Shown: positions 22,826 through 32,784 of the stretch, piece after piece
Layout of the letters: each line of letters begins with the position of its first letter
Position numbering within the stretch: position 1 is the stretch's first letter
NCBI GenBank assembly: GCA_947579605.1
Contig: OX388305.1
Coordinates: forward strand, 33,307,542-33,371,541
DNA: 64,000 nt
Direction of reading: 5' to 3'
Origin: Athripsodes cinereus
Lineage: Eukaryota; Arthropoda; Insecta; Trichoptera; Leptoceridae
Translations under genes and position numbers: made by a program
The notes under the pieces: model-generated
The model's database searches: none
What the model saw: the letters and a program-made list of their open reading frames with translations, nothing else
What the model was told of the DNA's origin: nothing

Positions 22826-23024
22826 TTGTCTTAATTTTTTAATTAGAAAAAATTAAGACATTGTACATCTTAAATTCAGCGATGAGGTTTGCCACCCATC
22901 CTGAATGTCTTGATTTTATATTGGCACGAAGAGGACAGTTTGCATGTTTCTTACATGCAGCTGATCTGCTGGCTACCCCACTTGTGGGATATGCCGTGAT
23001 GGTATAACTAACTAACTAACTAAC
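22826..23024 (+). mobile_element. Family A copy, 5'-inverted, with 13 bp target duplication
   Basis: Flanked by taatatcgataat at 22813-22825 and 23025-23037. The copy is 5'-truncated, and its junction carries an inverted stub: 22827-22840 is the exact reverse complement of 22847-22860. The remainder follows the family consensus to CCGTGATGGTATAACTAAC, with an (AACT)n tail. This combination is diagnostic of target-primed reverse transcription with twin priming. Confidence 0.8.
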
Positions 23025-23037
23025 TAATATCGATAAT

Positions 23038-23264
23038 ATTATTCTAGATAAGAAAAATATTATTTGAAAAGTATAACAAAAATACATAGGTATACATTAC
23101 ACATTTACTAAAATACACTTAAAAATCTATTGTTTATTATCCCATTGAAAGAGTTATACTTGTGTATGAAACGTTAACGCAATATTTACTCATCAAATCA
23201 TTGATGGAATGTCCAGTTGTCTCTGAAAACAGTCAAAATTCGAGTTTTGCCCAATTTCAGGGAA
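23038..23264. other. Short AT-rich spacer
   Basis: Nothing recognised. Confidence 0.35.
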
Positions 23265-23725
23265 TGATTTCCGTACATAAATTCCTACATGGCAGAAGAA
23301 GGATGAAAGCAATATAAATGCAGTTGAAATATTGAAAAAATGTGTAAGTAACAAAAGCCCGAGAGATATATTGTGTAATAGTGCCGTGAGAGAAATGAAA
23401 AGTGTGGAATGAAAGAATATTGAAAATGAGTAAGCTGCGGTGGTTTGGGCGTGTAGAAAGAATGATCAAGGACAGAGTGACTGAGGCTGAGAGGAATAGC
23501 GTTCGTATGATTTTGCCATTGATATTTCTCTGGGTGTCAGGTGCCCGTTATTGTATTATTATTTGTCTGTTTTTATTCTCTTTTAATATAATATTACTGT
23601 AATGCTTAACTGACGAGTGCAAGTGCTCAAATTCGAGCCTACGCATGATGGAAAAGAATAAAGAATATAGGACGGACACGTGTTGAACACGTTGAATAGA
23701 AGCGGATTGATGGTGATGATGATAA
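23265..23725 (+). pseudogene. RTE-like LINE C-terminal fragment, heavily decayed
   Basis: Successive frames match the better copy at 28840-29331: KKDESNINAVE (about 23292), SPRDILCNSAVREMKS, SKLRWFGRVERMIKDRVTE (about 23428), and after about 180 bp of unrelated sequence GGACGGACACGTGTTGAACA (DGHVLNTLNR) at about 23670. Ends in GATGGTGATGATGAT. Several frameshifts. Confidence 0.6.
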
Positions 23726-23849
23726 GTGTATAATTTTTTTTATTGAAAATTGTTTCTTTTCTTGTTTGTTGGTTATCTGTGAGACGTTAATTGATATAAT
23801 TATTATTGTAATGTTTTTTTTTGTATTAATAGTAAATCACTTTATGCTA

Positions 23850-23975
23850 GAATATCAATCCATTTGATTGGTCTACAACGAGTTTGGATTTTCTTTTCCA
23901 TTCCTCGCTATTTTCTGCCAGTTTCTTTAATTCTACGTACGTGCCATACTACATGTCCTTCTTCAATTAGTCCAT
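23850..23975 (-). pseudogene. LINE C-terminal fragment (LAENxEEW type)
   Basis: Minus-strand translation contains ELKKLAENSEEWKRKSKLVV and DQSNGL, the same C-terminus as at 24953-25040 and 33323-33532, here with a frameshift upstream. Confidence 0.6.
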
Positions 23976-24035
23976 ACAGGTATATTAGTGGGGCTCTATA
24001 TCGTTAAAATAAAATAAATATAATAAAATGAATTT

Positions 24036-24309
24036 AAATTATCGCTAACTTAATACAGAACTAGCCTAAGTTGAAATTTTGGTCAAACTGAGTTAAGTAT
24101 TAAGAAACAAGAAATGATAATAATAGATATGAGATAATTTAACGAATGAGTTATTAGATTCCTAAATAATAATGCTTGTCAAAATTTGCTTTAGATATTT
24201 TAAATATTTTCTGATTATTACAAAAACAAAGCTTAAAAAATCTGCTACTTAAAAAAATTATCCAAAAACACTTAGGCTAGTTCTGCATTAAGGTAGCGTT
24301 ATAAATTAT
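24036..24309. mobile_element. MITE with terminal inverted repeats of about 37 bp
   Basis: The left end 24036-24072 contains CGCTAACTTAATACAGAACT plus AGCCTAAGT. The right end 24270-24309, reverse complemented, contains CGCTACCTTAATGCAGAACT plus AGCCTAAGT, two differences over 29 bases with weaker similarity outward. The 200 bp interior is AT-rich and non-coding. A TTAA lies inside each arm; the outer boundary and duplication are not resolved. Confidence 0.6.
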
Positions 24310-24759
24310 GATGTGTTGTCATTGTTTCGAGAATTTTTGGAATTCGAATAATTTTTAAAATTGCTCAATGTTCTTTCCAAATACACCTAAAAATAAAATT
24401 AAGAACGTATTTGTAATACGTTTTCAATACAATTTACTGTATGGTAGTATATACTAGTATTCCACTTTTGCGATTATTTTCTTTGTGTTTGTCATTTATA
24501 CGTGCCTCCATTCGCTATATATGTATAAGTAAATACTTACGCAACATGCCTACATACTCAGCAAGACTTGTACTTAATGGGTTATTGAATTATTTATTAT
24601 AATGCATTCTAGGCAACTACATTAATTTTTTTTTAATTTTGTCAACAATTATAGGTACGATATACTTTTCCATTCATTGTAATTTGTCTTAGATTTTGTT
24701 ACTGATGACATAATTTGATAAACACTGATAATCTTCATAGATATTTAAGAATTTAATGC
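24310..24759. other. AT-rich spacer, nothing recognised
   Basis: No coding or repeat signal seen. Confidence 0.4.
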
Positions 24760-24862
24760 ATTCTATCTTAAATCCGAGTAAATTGGAAAACATTGCATTC
24801 TAGCGATTAACTGTTATTATACATTGTATTGATTTAAATACAGTGAAGAATAAAAAAAAGTC
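24760..24862 (+). mobile_element. Family C 3' tail, decayed
   Basis: GGAAAACATTGCATTCTAGCG, then TTATACATTG, AATACAGTGAAGAATAAAAA. Same order of words as the copy at 20.07-20.21 kb but with the ACTCGCC motif eroded. Confidence 0.4.
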
Positions 24863-24949
24863 ATAATTAATGGCTTTTTGTTTAATTTTCCTGTTTCTAA
24901 CAGATCATGATAATTAACATAACAATTAATATTCTTTTATATTAATAAT

Positions 24950-25045
24950 ATTTCAGTTAGAACTAAAGAGATTAGCTGAGAACAGAGAGGAATGGAGAAG
25001 AAAATCTAAACTCGTTGCAGACCAATCCGATGGATTGTAACTCAC
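24950..25045 (+). pseudogene. LINE C-terminal fragment (LAENxEEW type)
   Basis: Reads QLELKRLAENREEWRRKSK, then LVADQSDGL and a stop near 25040, followed by (TA)n. Same family as 33323-33532 but only the last 29 codons remain. Confidence 0.65.
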
Positions 25046-25619
25046 TATATATATATAATGTATTGTGTCTATAAGTATAAAAAAATAATAATTATTAAAT
25101 AAGAATAATATTTTTGCACAAACGATCAAAATTCCTCCTTCGTACAAAAACCCCACCCCACCCCCTCCCGTCTCTTTCAGCCATCTACCTTCGTATGGTC
25201 AATCCCTGAGGAACCCTCCGCTCTCCCCGCACACGTCTCACATCCCCTCTCGTAGATCGTGCACTAACCTTTAATAATAAGTATACAATACACAATATTA
25301 ATAAGTACTTCTATTTGTGTCGGATGTGTTTAATAAAATTTACGTCAATTTACGTCAAAATTGAAAAAGATATTCTAGATAATTATGGTTTATACCCATC
25401 TAAATCATTTTTCTTTTAAATTTATGTAAATTAGAAAATATTCGAAACACTCATCATACTCTCTATTATTGCTGATGTTTTTCTGACACTAAGGTTTTTT
25501 TGAGAACATTGTATAAGTTTGTAAATTTAACATACGAAACTACTATATAAGGATTAGAAAAGACAACGTCACCACATTTGGTAGTGTCCCAGATGGAAAT
25601 AAAATGATTATAAAATATG
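25046..25619. other. Spacer with a C-rich patch
   Basis: C-rich words (CCCCACCCCACCCCCTCCCG) lie at about 25150-25172; the rest is AT-rich. No gene recognised. Confidence 0.4.
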
Positions 25620-25940
25620 TGTATATTTATTTATTTTATTCTTCACTGTACATTGTTTACAATAATACAAATTTACATAGAAAATATTAAATGAATTGAA
25701 AAAATAAATAAATTATATTATGTATATTATTATGTATATATATTATGTATGTTATTGTGTATATATATTGTTATATTATATATGTTATTATATATATCAT
25801 ATGTATTGTGTATGTATATTGTTGTGTATATTATATATTATTATATTTAATAAAAATCTGTTTACAAATATCATTTATACAATTCAATGTACAGAGGGCG
25901 AGTTTATCGCTAAAATGCGATGTCTTCCAACTAACCCGGT
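25620..25940 (-). mobile_element. Family C 3' tail interrupted by expanded TATG-type repeat
   Basis: At the high end the plus strand has GAGGGCGAGTTTATCGCTAA, at the low end ATTTATTTATTTTATTCTTC and ACTGTACATTGTTTAC. The usual short spacer between these landmarks has grown by roughly 140 bp of TATG/TATA-type repeat (about 25715-25850). Confidence 0.6.
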
Positions 25941-26084
25941 TATATAGATGTCGGTAAAGGAATAATACTGAGAGGTAGGTAATAAATGATAGGTACAATC
26001 CTATCCTGTCTACCTACACTTGGAATTATCCAGCACGTGGTATACTAGAATAATATCTACACATGAAGCTGTCATTGGGGTTTA

Positions 26085-26200
26085 TAAGAGAGAATATCGG
26101 AGCCTCTGGCAAATCTCCCGGTAGCTTAATTGGACAAAGTAAATCTTGCGACAAGATGGGAGTGCGAGTTCAAGTCTCGTCCGGGGCACTACCAAATGAG
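26085..26200 (+). mobile_element. tRNA-like sequence, probable SINE head
   Basis: From about 26095 a cloverleaf can be drawn: an acceptor CTCCCGG against CCGGGGC (6 of 7 pairs), box A TAGCTTAATTGG, a 4 bp anticodon stem with 7 nt loop, and a T arm GCGAG-TTCAAGT-CTCGT. The loop lacks the usual U33 and the CCA end is followed by unrelated sequence, so it is more likely a SINE head or tRNA pseudogene than a working tRNA gene. Confidence 0.5.
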
Positions 26201-26351
26201 GTGACATTATCTGTTTTAAACCTTATATGGCAGTTTCATGTATTAAATTTACATATCTGACCTCATGCAATAGTTAAGGATCGTCATTGGATCTGGATCT
26301 AAGGCTGAGGTTAAGATTTAGTGATTGTAATATGATTTTCTTTCCGCCTTG

Positions 26352-27304
26352 GCCTTCGTATCAACGCTGGTAAAACGGAGTACATATGTAATAGTACATG
26401 CACGAGTACTCACACCCCACTAATGGTTGGCAATTCCCAAATATCTCAGGTTAGTAAATTCAGGTACCTGGGAGCAACCATAACGCCAGAGGGTGATCTC
26501 CGGTCGTCGGCCGGTGTGGCGCGGAGGTAATGCTCTTGCCTTTGAGTCACGAGGTCCCGGGTTCGATTCCCGGCCAGGGCAAAGTGAAGAATGACCTTTT
26601 TCAAATTGTCGTGGGTCTGGGTGTTACATGTATATGTGTGTAGTGCATTGTATATGTGTGTATCGTCGCGTTAGTACCCATAATACAAGATTCATCTTAG
26701 TTTGGGACTAGCTCGATCTGTGTGAATTGTCTATGTATGTTATGTTATGTTATTTCAAATTTCAGAATTACCAATCCGCATAGGAGCAGCTAGCGGGGCT
26801 TTCAACAACATGAACAAAGTTTGGAAGGCGTCTGGACTCAGCATCAGGACAAAATGTCGCTTGTTCAATGCGTGCATCATCCCAATCCTTCTATATGGCT
26901 GCGAGTCTTGGCACTTAACCAAGGCTCAAGAGCGGAAGATACTAAGCTTTGAAAACAAGTGTCTTAGAAGGATTTTGGATGTCAGATGGTATGAACATGT
27001 TACAAATGATTCTGTGCGCCGGCGCACCCAGCAGAGACCTGTAATCTCCGTAATACAAGAGAGACGATGGTCCTGGCTGGGACATGTTTTGAGAATGCCC
27101 AATGATAGTTGGCCAAAAAGAGCACTGTTCTTCCGTCCGCAGGGGTTCCGTAGGCCCGGGCGTCCCTCTTTCACAATACACCGTTCCTATGACAACGATA
27201 TCAGAGCGCAAGGAATGTCGTGGGAAGAGGTGACGCAATTGGCACAGAGACGCTGTGAATGGAGGAGGCTGGTTTCTGCCCTGTGCTCCCGAGAGGAGCG
27301 TTGA
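26352..27304 (+). pseudogene. Reverse transcriptase C-terminal half (RTE-like)
   Basis: The first part reads RLGLRINAGKTEYICNS (palm/thumb border), then VSKFRYLGATITPEGDLRSS up to about 26509. After the SINE it resumes with ISELPIRIGAASGAFNNMNK, LFNACIIPILLYGCESWHLT (about 26860), KCLRRILDVRWYEHV, SWLGHVLRMPNDSWPKRALF and WRRLVSALCSREER, with stop at 27302-27304. KTxYM/I, FRYLG, LLYGCESW and GHVLRM are standard in this order in RTE-type LINEs. The catalytic YxDD region lies upstream of the truncation, so the fragment cannot be active. Confidence 0.75.
26510..26754 (+). mobile_element. tRNA-derived SINE inserted in the RTE-like element
   Basis: Head: box A TGGCGCGGAGG (about 26516) and an exact box B GGTTCGATTCC inside a perfect T arm CCGGG-TTCGATT-CCCGG (about 26559-26575). 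The body contains TTAGTACCCATAATACAAGA, TTTGGGACTAGCTCGATCTG and a (TATGT)n tail, a 3' body that I recall from other insect tRNA-SINEs. It interrupts an otherwise continuous reverse transcriptase frame. No clear target duplication. Confidence 0.75.
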
Positions 27305-27330
27305 GGGCGATGATGATGATGATGATGATG

Positions 27331-27932
27331 TTCAAAATATTATGTACTAATGTGAAGGCAAATCAACTTTTATATCAAGTTTTTGTATAAATAACCGTGT
27401 TATGTTGATCATATAAATTGGTTTTATGAGTTTTTTAGTGACACATTTCCATTTGAGTGATTTGTGCTTTTCACGAACTAATAAAAACCTTTATTATCAA
27501 TATAGAAAACATCTCATTAGTAATACTGCAATACTCAACAATTGTATTAAGTACTATTGTATGTAGTTTATATGGGTAGGTTAGTAGTATACGAAATAAC
27601 ACAGGTCGAATCTATATTGAACTCTAGGCAATAAAATAACAAATAAAAATGCGATCATTACCGAACAATAAAGGACAAATTCGATCGCAATGTGCTGCTA
27701 CAATACTACGATACGAAATACAATAATATCAAGTAAAGCTACACAATTTCAGAAAAGGCGGTATTGAAATAAAAAACGGAAAAATAACCCATTGAAAATA
27801 ATGGGAAATCTGAAAAAAACGGAAACGTGGACGTCATAGTTATTTGTATTAAGTTAGACGAGAGTTGTCATTTATTATTATTTCTTATTAAAGGTATACT
27901 ATGTATGTTGAAAATCGTAATGTTTTATTTGA
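27331..27932. other. AT-rich spacer, nothing recognised
   Basis: No coding or repeat signal seen. Confidence 0.4.
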
Positions 27933-28300
27933 TAAACATTTCAAGCCTAAAGGACATTTTATAGCTTCAATTCAGTCAGTCAATTATCCTGAATGTTTTA
28001 TTATTTATGGTACAAAGATAACGACCTGAATGTTCATTAAATGCAATTAGATTATCGACATTCACTTATGAATAGAAATATAGAAATTTTGAATGTCTCC
28101 CAATAATTATTTTAAACATTACGAGCCTATAGGACATTTAATAACTTCAATTCAGTCAGTAATAAGGCAGTCATTCATCCTGAATGTTTTATTATTTATG
28201 CCACAGAGAGAACGACCTTAATGTTCATTAAATGCAATTAGATTACCGACATTCACTTATGAATAGAGATATAGAGTTTTTGAGTGAAATCACAATAATT
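27933..28300 (+). repeat. Tandem pair of family A-related units
   Basis: Two adjacent units start at 27933 and 28113 with TAAACATTnCrAGCCTAwAG. They share TTCAATTCAGTCAGT, TCCTGAATGTTTTATTATTT and AATGTTCATTAAATGCAATT; the second has an 11 bp insertion. The order ACATTT..TTCAATTCAG..CCTGAATGT..CAnAGAnAACGAC matches the central part of family A, so this is an old family A derivative duplicated in tandem. Confidence 0.65.
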
Positions 28301-28399
28301 TAATTGGAAAACTTCTAAAACTTCTGATAATCCACTCAAAAAGTTCCCGAAAAACCTAATATCACAATACACAGTCCGGGACCTTGTAATTTTAGTACA

Positions 28400-28484
28400 A
28401 AAAGGTGACTAAATAACATAATCTCGTTTTAATTTTCTGCTCTGGCACAGAAAGAACAGTTTGCGTACTTATTACATGCAGCTG
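28400..28484 (+). mobile_element. Family A fragment cut by a MITE
   Basis: CTGGCACAGAAAGAACAGTT, TGCGTACTTATTACATGCAG and CTG match the middle of family A and stop exactly at the MITE boundary. Confidence 0.55.
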
Positions 28485-28659
28485 CAGGGTTACTCTTGAC
28501 ATAATTTAAATACGGTGACAAAGTGACTATAGTCAAAAAATACGTGCACACCAATCTCACGGTAGCGCGATATTATTGACTACATTCCCTTCGCGCGTCG
28601 TATGATAAAGATCAAGACAAGATTAAGTTCGTACTCAGATTGTTTCAAGAGTAACCCTG
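28485..28659. mobile_element. 175 bp MITE with perfect 15 bp TIRs
   Basis: CAGGGTTACTCTTGA at 28485-28499 and its exact reverse complement at 28645-28659. The triplet ctg flanks both ends, so a 3 bp target duplication is possible. The interior is non-coding and has no poly(A). It interrupts a family A remnant. A 3 bp duplication with a CA/TG tip would suit PIF/Harbinger or CACTA-type donors; the superfamily is not proven. Confidence 0.75.
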
Positions 28660-28814
28660 CTGGTCCTTAAAGCAAAAGTCTAGATAATATAGGTTAGCTA
28701 ATAATAATTTACCTATAGATAATATAGGTAAAACAGTCACGGGAAAATGGTGGAAAACTCTTAATGTGTTTTCCTCACAAGGAAGCTCTGAGTGAAGCTT
28801 GCTATTAGGTAGGT

Positions 28815-29340
28815 ATATAATATACATACATACATACCATCACGCCGCTTCCCTCGCGGGGTAGGCAGAAAGGATCGAGCGCCACTTCCTTCTATCTTTG
28901 CATACATCTTTCGCTTCCGTCACTGTCATACAATTCCTCATGCATGCTCTCCTGTTCAATGTGCTCAACACGTGACCGTCCTGTAGGATTTGATTTAAAT
29001 GATCTTGCCATTTAATCCTCGGACGTCCACGTCTCCGAGCACCATTCCTCTCAGACAAATATATCTTCTTAGTCATTCTGTCCTCATTCATTCTTTCCAC
29101 GTGCCCAAACCATCTTAACTTATTTACATTCATCCTTGTTATTACACCAACTTTCATTCCACATTCCTTTCGTATATCAATGTTACGCACACGATCTCTC
29201 AGACTTTTACCACACATCCTTCTCAACGATCTCATTTCCACTGCATTTATGCCACTTTCATCCTTCTTTAACCATGTCCACGTCTCACTTGCATACATAA
29301 GTGTTGGCACTAAGATAGCAGAGTGCACCAACCTTTTAGC
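28815..29340 (-). pseudogene. RTE-like LINE C-terminal fragment with (ATGT)n tail
   Basis: A 163-codon minus-strand frame (29331 to 28840) reads VHSAILVPTLMYASETWTWL, then NAVEMRSLRRMCGKSLRDRV, KLRWFGHVERMNEDRMTKKI, RRGRPRIKWQDHLNQIL and CKDRRKWRSILSAYPAREAA with stop. LMYxSETW, LRRMxG, LRWFGHVERM and RGRPR are the usual C-terminal landmarks. The tail is (ATGT)n at 28818-28836. It is uninterrupted but lacks all RT catalytic motifs; more decayed copies lie at 23.3 and 57.7 kb. Confidence 0.8.
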
Positions 29341-29454
29341 TGTGGTGGATATGTTTCTATTTGCAATTATTGGTCTTACATTCTATATATAATATATACT
29401 TACCTAATAGCTATATTTTTTCATGTTCTCGAAAAACTTATGCAAGCGTTATTT

Positions 29455-29640
29455 TTTTCAAGGGCTTCTTCGTCCCGGGTGTACCTCTTTCACAATACAC
29501 TGTTCCTATGACAACGACATCAGAGCGCAAGGAATCTCGCGGAAAGAGGTGACGCAATTGGCGCAGATACGCTCTGAATGGAGGAGGCTGGTTTCTGTCC
29601 TGTGCTCCCGAGAGGAGCGTTGAGGGCGATGAAGAAGAAG
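29455..29640 (+). pseudogene. RTE-like LINE 3' fragment
   Basis: Matches the last 55 codons of the 26.3-27.3 kb element: RPGCTSFTIHCSYDNDIRAQ, WRRLVSVLCSREER and stop at about 29623, then a GATGAAGAAGAAG tail in which the (GAT)n has degraded. Confidence 0.7.
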
Positions 29641-29859
29641 ATTTTTTTTCAAGAGTGTAATACATAAATATTATAATTGAACTAGAAACTAAAATGTAGT
29701 GGTGAATTACTAGTGTATAAAAAAACTTAGATTTTATGTATATTACGATTATTTTAAGAAACATTTTCTATAATCATTGGTTTACACATATATCTTTTTC
29801 TTACTACCTATATCTGCTCTTAACAATGGGTGAGTGGGTGAGATAGGGAGAATGGCGAA

Positions 29860-31043
29860 TGATGAGAGGTGTAGAGACAGGACTGTCGATAATGATATCA
29901 CTTGTGTCCAACATCTCGAAGATTTATGAAAGGGTAATAAAAAATCAACTGGTGGGTTTTTTGACTAAAAACAATATTTTAAGTTCTAATCAGTTCGGCT
30001 TCAGACCGGGAATGGGAACATCCGAGGCTATAGCTGACGTAACTGGCACAATAACGAAAGCTCTTGACGAAGGGGACAAATGCTTGGGAATTTTTATTGA
30101 TTTGCGGAAAGCGTTTGACAGCATTTCTCATGAAAAATTGATAATTCTCATGACTCCAAGCTTAGTTTTCGAGCTCATTACAATGATATTACAATGCGGG
30201 CAAATAGAAAGCTTGGATTCATTAGTCGTATTTCACGTAGATTCAAAAGAACGGAGAGCTTTCAGGTTTTATATTTCTCACAAGTTCGAAGTATATTGGA
30301 GTATAACTCACTGATATGGTCCCCCATGTACGAAGTGCATATCAATGCTCTGGAAAGAGTTCAAAAACGCTTCATAAGAAATTTGTCTTACAGAGCTGGA
30401 CAGGGTAGACTTTTGAGAAGTTATGAGGATCGTCTCTCTTTTTTCAAGATGGAAAAACTAAGGGACAGGAGAATACTTGCAGACCTCACTATGCTCCACA
30501 AAATTGTCAACGGTAAAGTGGATACGGTATCAGTCAGTTCATTGAACTTTTACGCGACAAACCCCCGTCTGCGTAACGTCAGAACTTTTTTGCCAGACAG
30601 ACATAGTAATAATATCAGCCAAAACAGTCCTATCAGCAGAATGTGTAAACTTTATAATGTTTTGTGCACGCATCGCGTGGAAGGAGTGGATGTCTTTAGT
30701 GACTCCCTAACGGGGTTCAGGAAGTGTGTTGCTGCCAACTTTAATGTTCTTGTAGGTTAAGTTTCTGGGTTTAAATTAATTGTATAATTGTATTTTTTCA
30801 TCTATCCTTTTTACAGTGTGTTGTTTGCGGTAATGTGAGTCTATATTACTGGACTTGCATTGGTTAGTTTTAACCCTTATGTTTCTTTTTTTGTATAATT
30901 TTGTTTGAACGTGCATGATGTAGACACGCTTAATTGGGGGGTTGGCCTGGCCGGATCAATGTGTCTTTTTTTCTTGTTTTATTAATGTTTTGTCAACTCT
31001 CTGTGTGTGTCTCTGTAGAATAAATAAATAAATAAATAAATAT
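29860..31043 (+). mobile_element. CR1/Jockey-like LINE, truncated and internally deleted
   Basis: The first frame (about 29894-30150) holds RT palm motifs ISLVSNISKIYERVIKNQL, SSNQFGFRPGMGTSEAI and IFIDLRKAFDSI. The frame then changes, and the second (30194-30760) starts in the connection domain: RKLGFISRISRRFKRTESFQ, SILEYNSLIWSPMYEVH, ending FNVLVG with stop at about 30758. The YADD catalytic block is missing, so at least 250 codons were lost by an internal deletion near 30150-30195. The 3' UTR runs to an (AATA)n tail at 31021-31043. Confidence 0.75.
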
Positions 31044-32540
31044 CTAAGCTGAAAAAAATTGGTATTAAAGGTAAAGTCCTGAACTGGTTTGAGAGTTACC
31101 TAAATAACCGCATCCAGTGTGTAAATATAAATACCCATTATAGCAATCCTCTAACGTCTACATTCGGTATACCCCAGGGAACAGTAATTGGACCAATTTT
31201 ATTCATTGCTTACGTTAACGATGTGTTTCAGTTACCATCGGTTGGAAGAATCATTATCATATGCGGATGACACAGTTGTTTTAATTCAAGAACGAGACAT
31301 AGATAGTTTAATGGTGTCAGCAAACAAAGCAATGAATACCTTAAAAAAATGGTTTGACCAAAACCTATTGTCACTGAATACAGAAAAAACATCATACATA
31401 TTTTTTTCACTAAAGAACCAATTATTACCTCCTCATTTTAAAATAACAGTGCATGGTTATTCATGTAGGCACAATGACGAATGTAAATGTGAGACTATTA
31501 ACCCCTCCAAGAACATTAAGTATTTAGGAATAATTATTGATGAGAATTTAAGATGGAAACCGCAAATTGAATTAGTCTCAAAGAGAATCAGGAAACTTAT
31601 ATATATTTTTTTGGGATTGAGAAACATATTGTGTATGAAAACTTTGAAGACCGTCTACTATGCGTTGTGCCAGTCTGTATTACAGTACGGAATTGTAGCT
31701 TGGGGCGCTGCATACCAATCAAATTTAATGCCAATCAAAATTTTACAAAAGCTTATCATTAAAATCGCTCTAAAGAAACAACGAACATTTCCTACGGTTG
31801 AACTGTTTAAAATTTTCCCCGTGCCGAGAGTTGAGGAATTATTTGAAAAGGCAAGTATAATTCAAGTACATAATGATATTGTTCAGAAAACCGATATTTA
31901 CTTGTCAAATATATCGGGGAGGCCAAGATCATTCAGTAAATTAAAAATACCCAAATGCAAAACAACAACAGCCCAAAATCAGTATACATATAGAGGTATC
32001 ACTTTATTTAATAATTTACCCAGTATAATTAGAGACACAAAGTGTAAGACAAAATTCAAAAATTTAATTAAAACCTTTTACAAAAAAAAAAAACTTAACC
32101 AACAGCTTCAACTCCCAAATGGGTTCATCGACTTAATAAATAATAATTAACAACTATTGATATAATACATTGGAATAATATTTATTGTGCATACATTCAG
32201 ATGTTTTTATTATTATTAACTACCCACATAATAGTGTAAAATTGTAACATAATTGTATGGAAGCATTGGGTAGAATGTTTATTCACCTGATGCCGGTATT
32301 TTTTTGGTGTTTATATGTTTTGTTGTATTTATGTGTATTTGTATGTGTTTATGTATTTTTGATATGTATTATGTATAGACACTGCTTCCCACTCCTACAC
32401 AAGTGTTTGTGCACTTTCTGGAGGGGCAAAAACGTATTTTTGTTCTCAAGAGAATGCAAAAAAATATGTATAGTATATAAGAAACAATTAATGTAAATGT
32501 ATTCTGTTAAATAAAATTATTATAAAAAAAAAAAAAAAAT
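31043..32540 (+). mobile_element. Second CR1/Jockey-like LINE, 5'-truncated, poly(A) tail
   Basis: Coding starts directly against the (AATA)n tail of the preceding LINE with SKLKKIGIKGKVLNWFESYL, then GIPQGTVIGPILFIAYVNDV. One extra base near 31256 shifts the frame; SYADDTVVLIQ follows and the frame is then open to 32150. Later landmarks are KNIKYLGIIIDENLRWKPQI, QSVLQYGIVAWGAA and YRGITLFNNLPSIIRDT. A 3' UTR of about 370 bp carries AATAAA near 32512 and ends in A16 (about 32524-32539). Apart from the frameshift and the missing 5' part it is well preserved, so it is one of the youngest LINEs here. Confidence 0.8.
31188..32150 (+). pseudogene. Reverse transcriptase fragment (YADD to C-terminus)
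   Basis: The 320-codon open stretch covers the RT motif C (YADD at about 31258-31269), thumb and connection regions of the LINE above. There is no genuine start codon: it is the downstream part of a longer ORF, split by a single-base insertion. It lacks the endonuclease and RT motifs A and B in the same frame (QGT-GPILF is upstream, in the other frame). Confidence 0.75.
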
Positions 32541-32784
32541 GATTGAGAAGATGACATGAAAATAATAGACATAGAGAAAAAGAGGTCAACAGACATTTAA
32601 TATTTCATGTGCCAATATATAAAGATATTTGATTAGTAGATGTATTGACTTATTTCACATTAGAGTTTATAGAAGTTGGATAACCAGATATTATGAAAAC
32701 ATAGAAAACTCTATTGTTCAAACCAAGTATTTCAACATTAGTGGTATTTTTTTTATAAATTCATATGTATAAATGATGTTAAGT
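32541..32784. other. Short AT-rich spacer
   Basis: Nothing recognised. Confidence 0.35.

Larger units (their letters stand above)
26345..27330 (+). mobile_element. RTE-like LINE, 5'-truncated, split by a SINE
   Basis: The element begins inside the reverse transcriptase and runs to a (GATGAT)n tail at 27308-27330. It is cut by a SINE at about 26510-26754. The other copies of this family in the window (13.7, 29.5 and 41 kb) are shorter, so this is the reference copy here. Confidence 0.75.

Noticed and set aside
29438..29764. Histidine- or serine-rich frames opposite RTE-like copies (also near 13755 and 40928)
   Set aside because: They are antisense shadows of the LINE coding strand and its (GAT)n tail.
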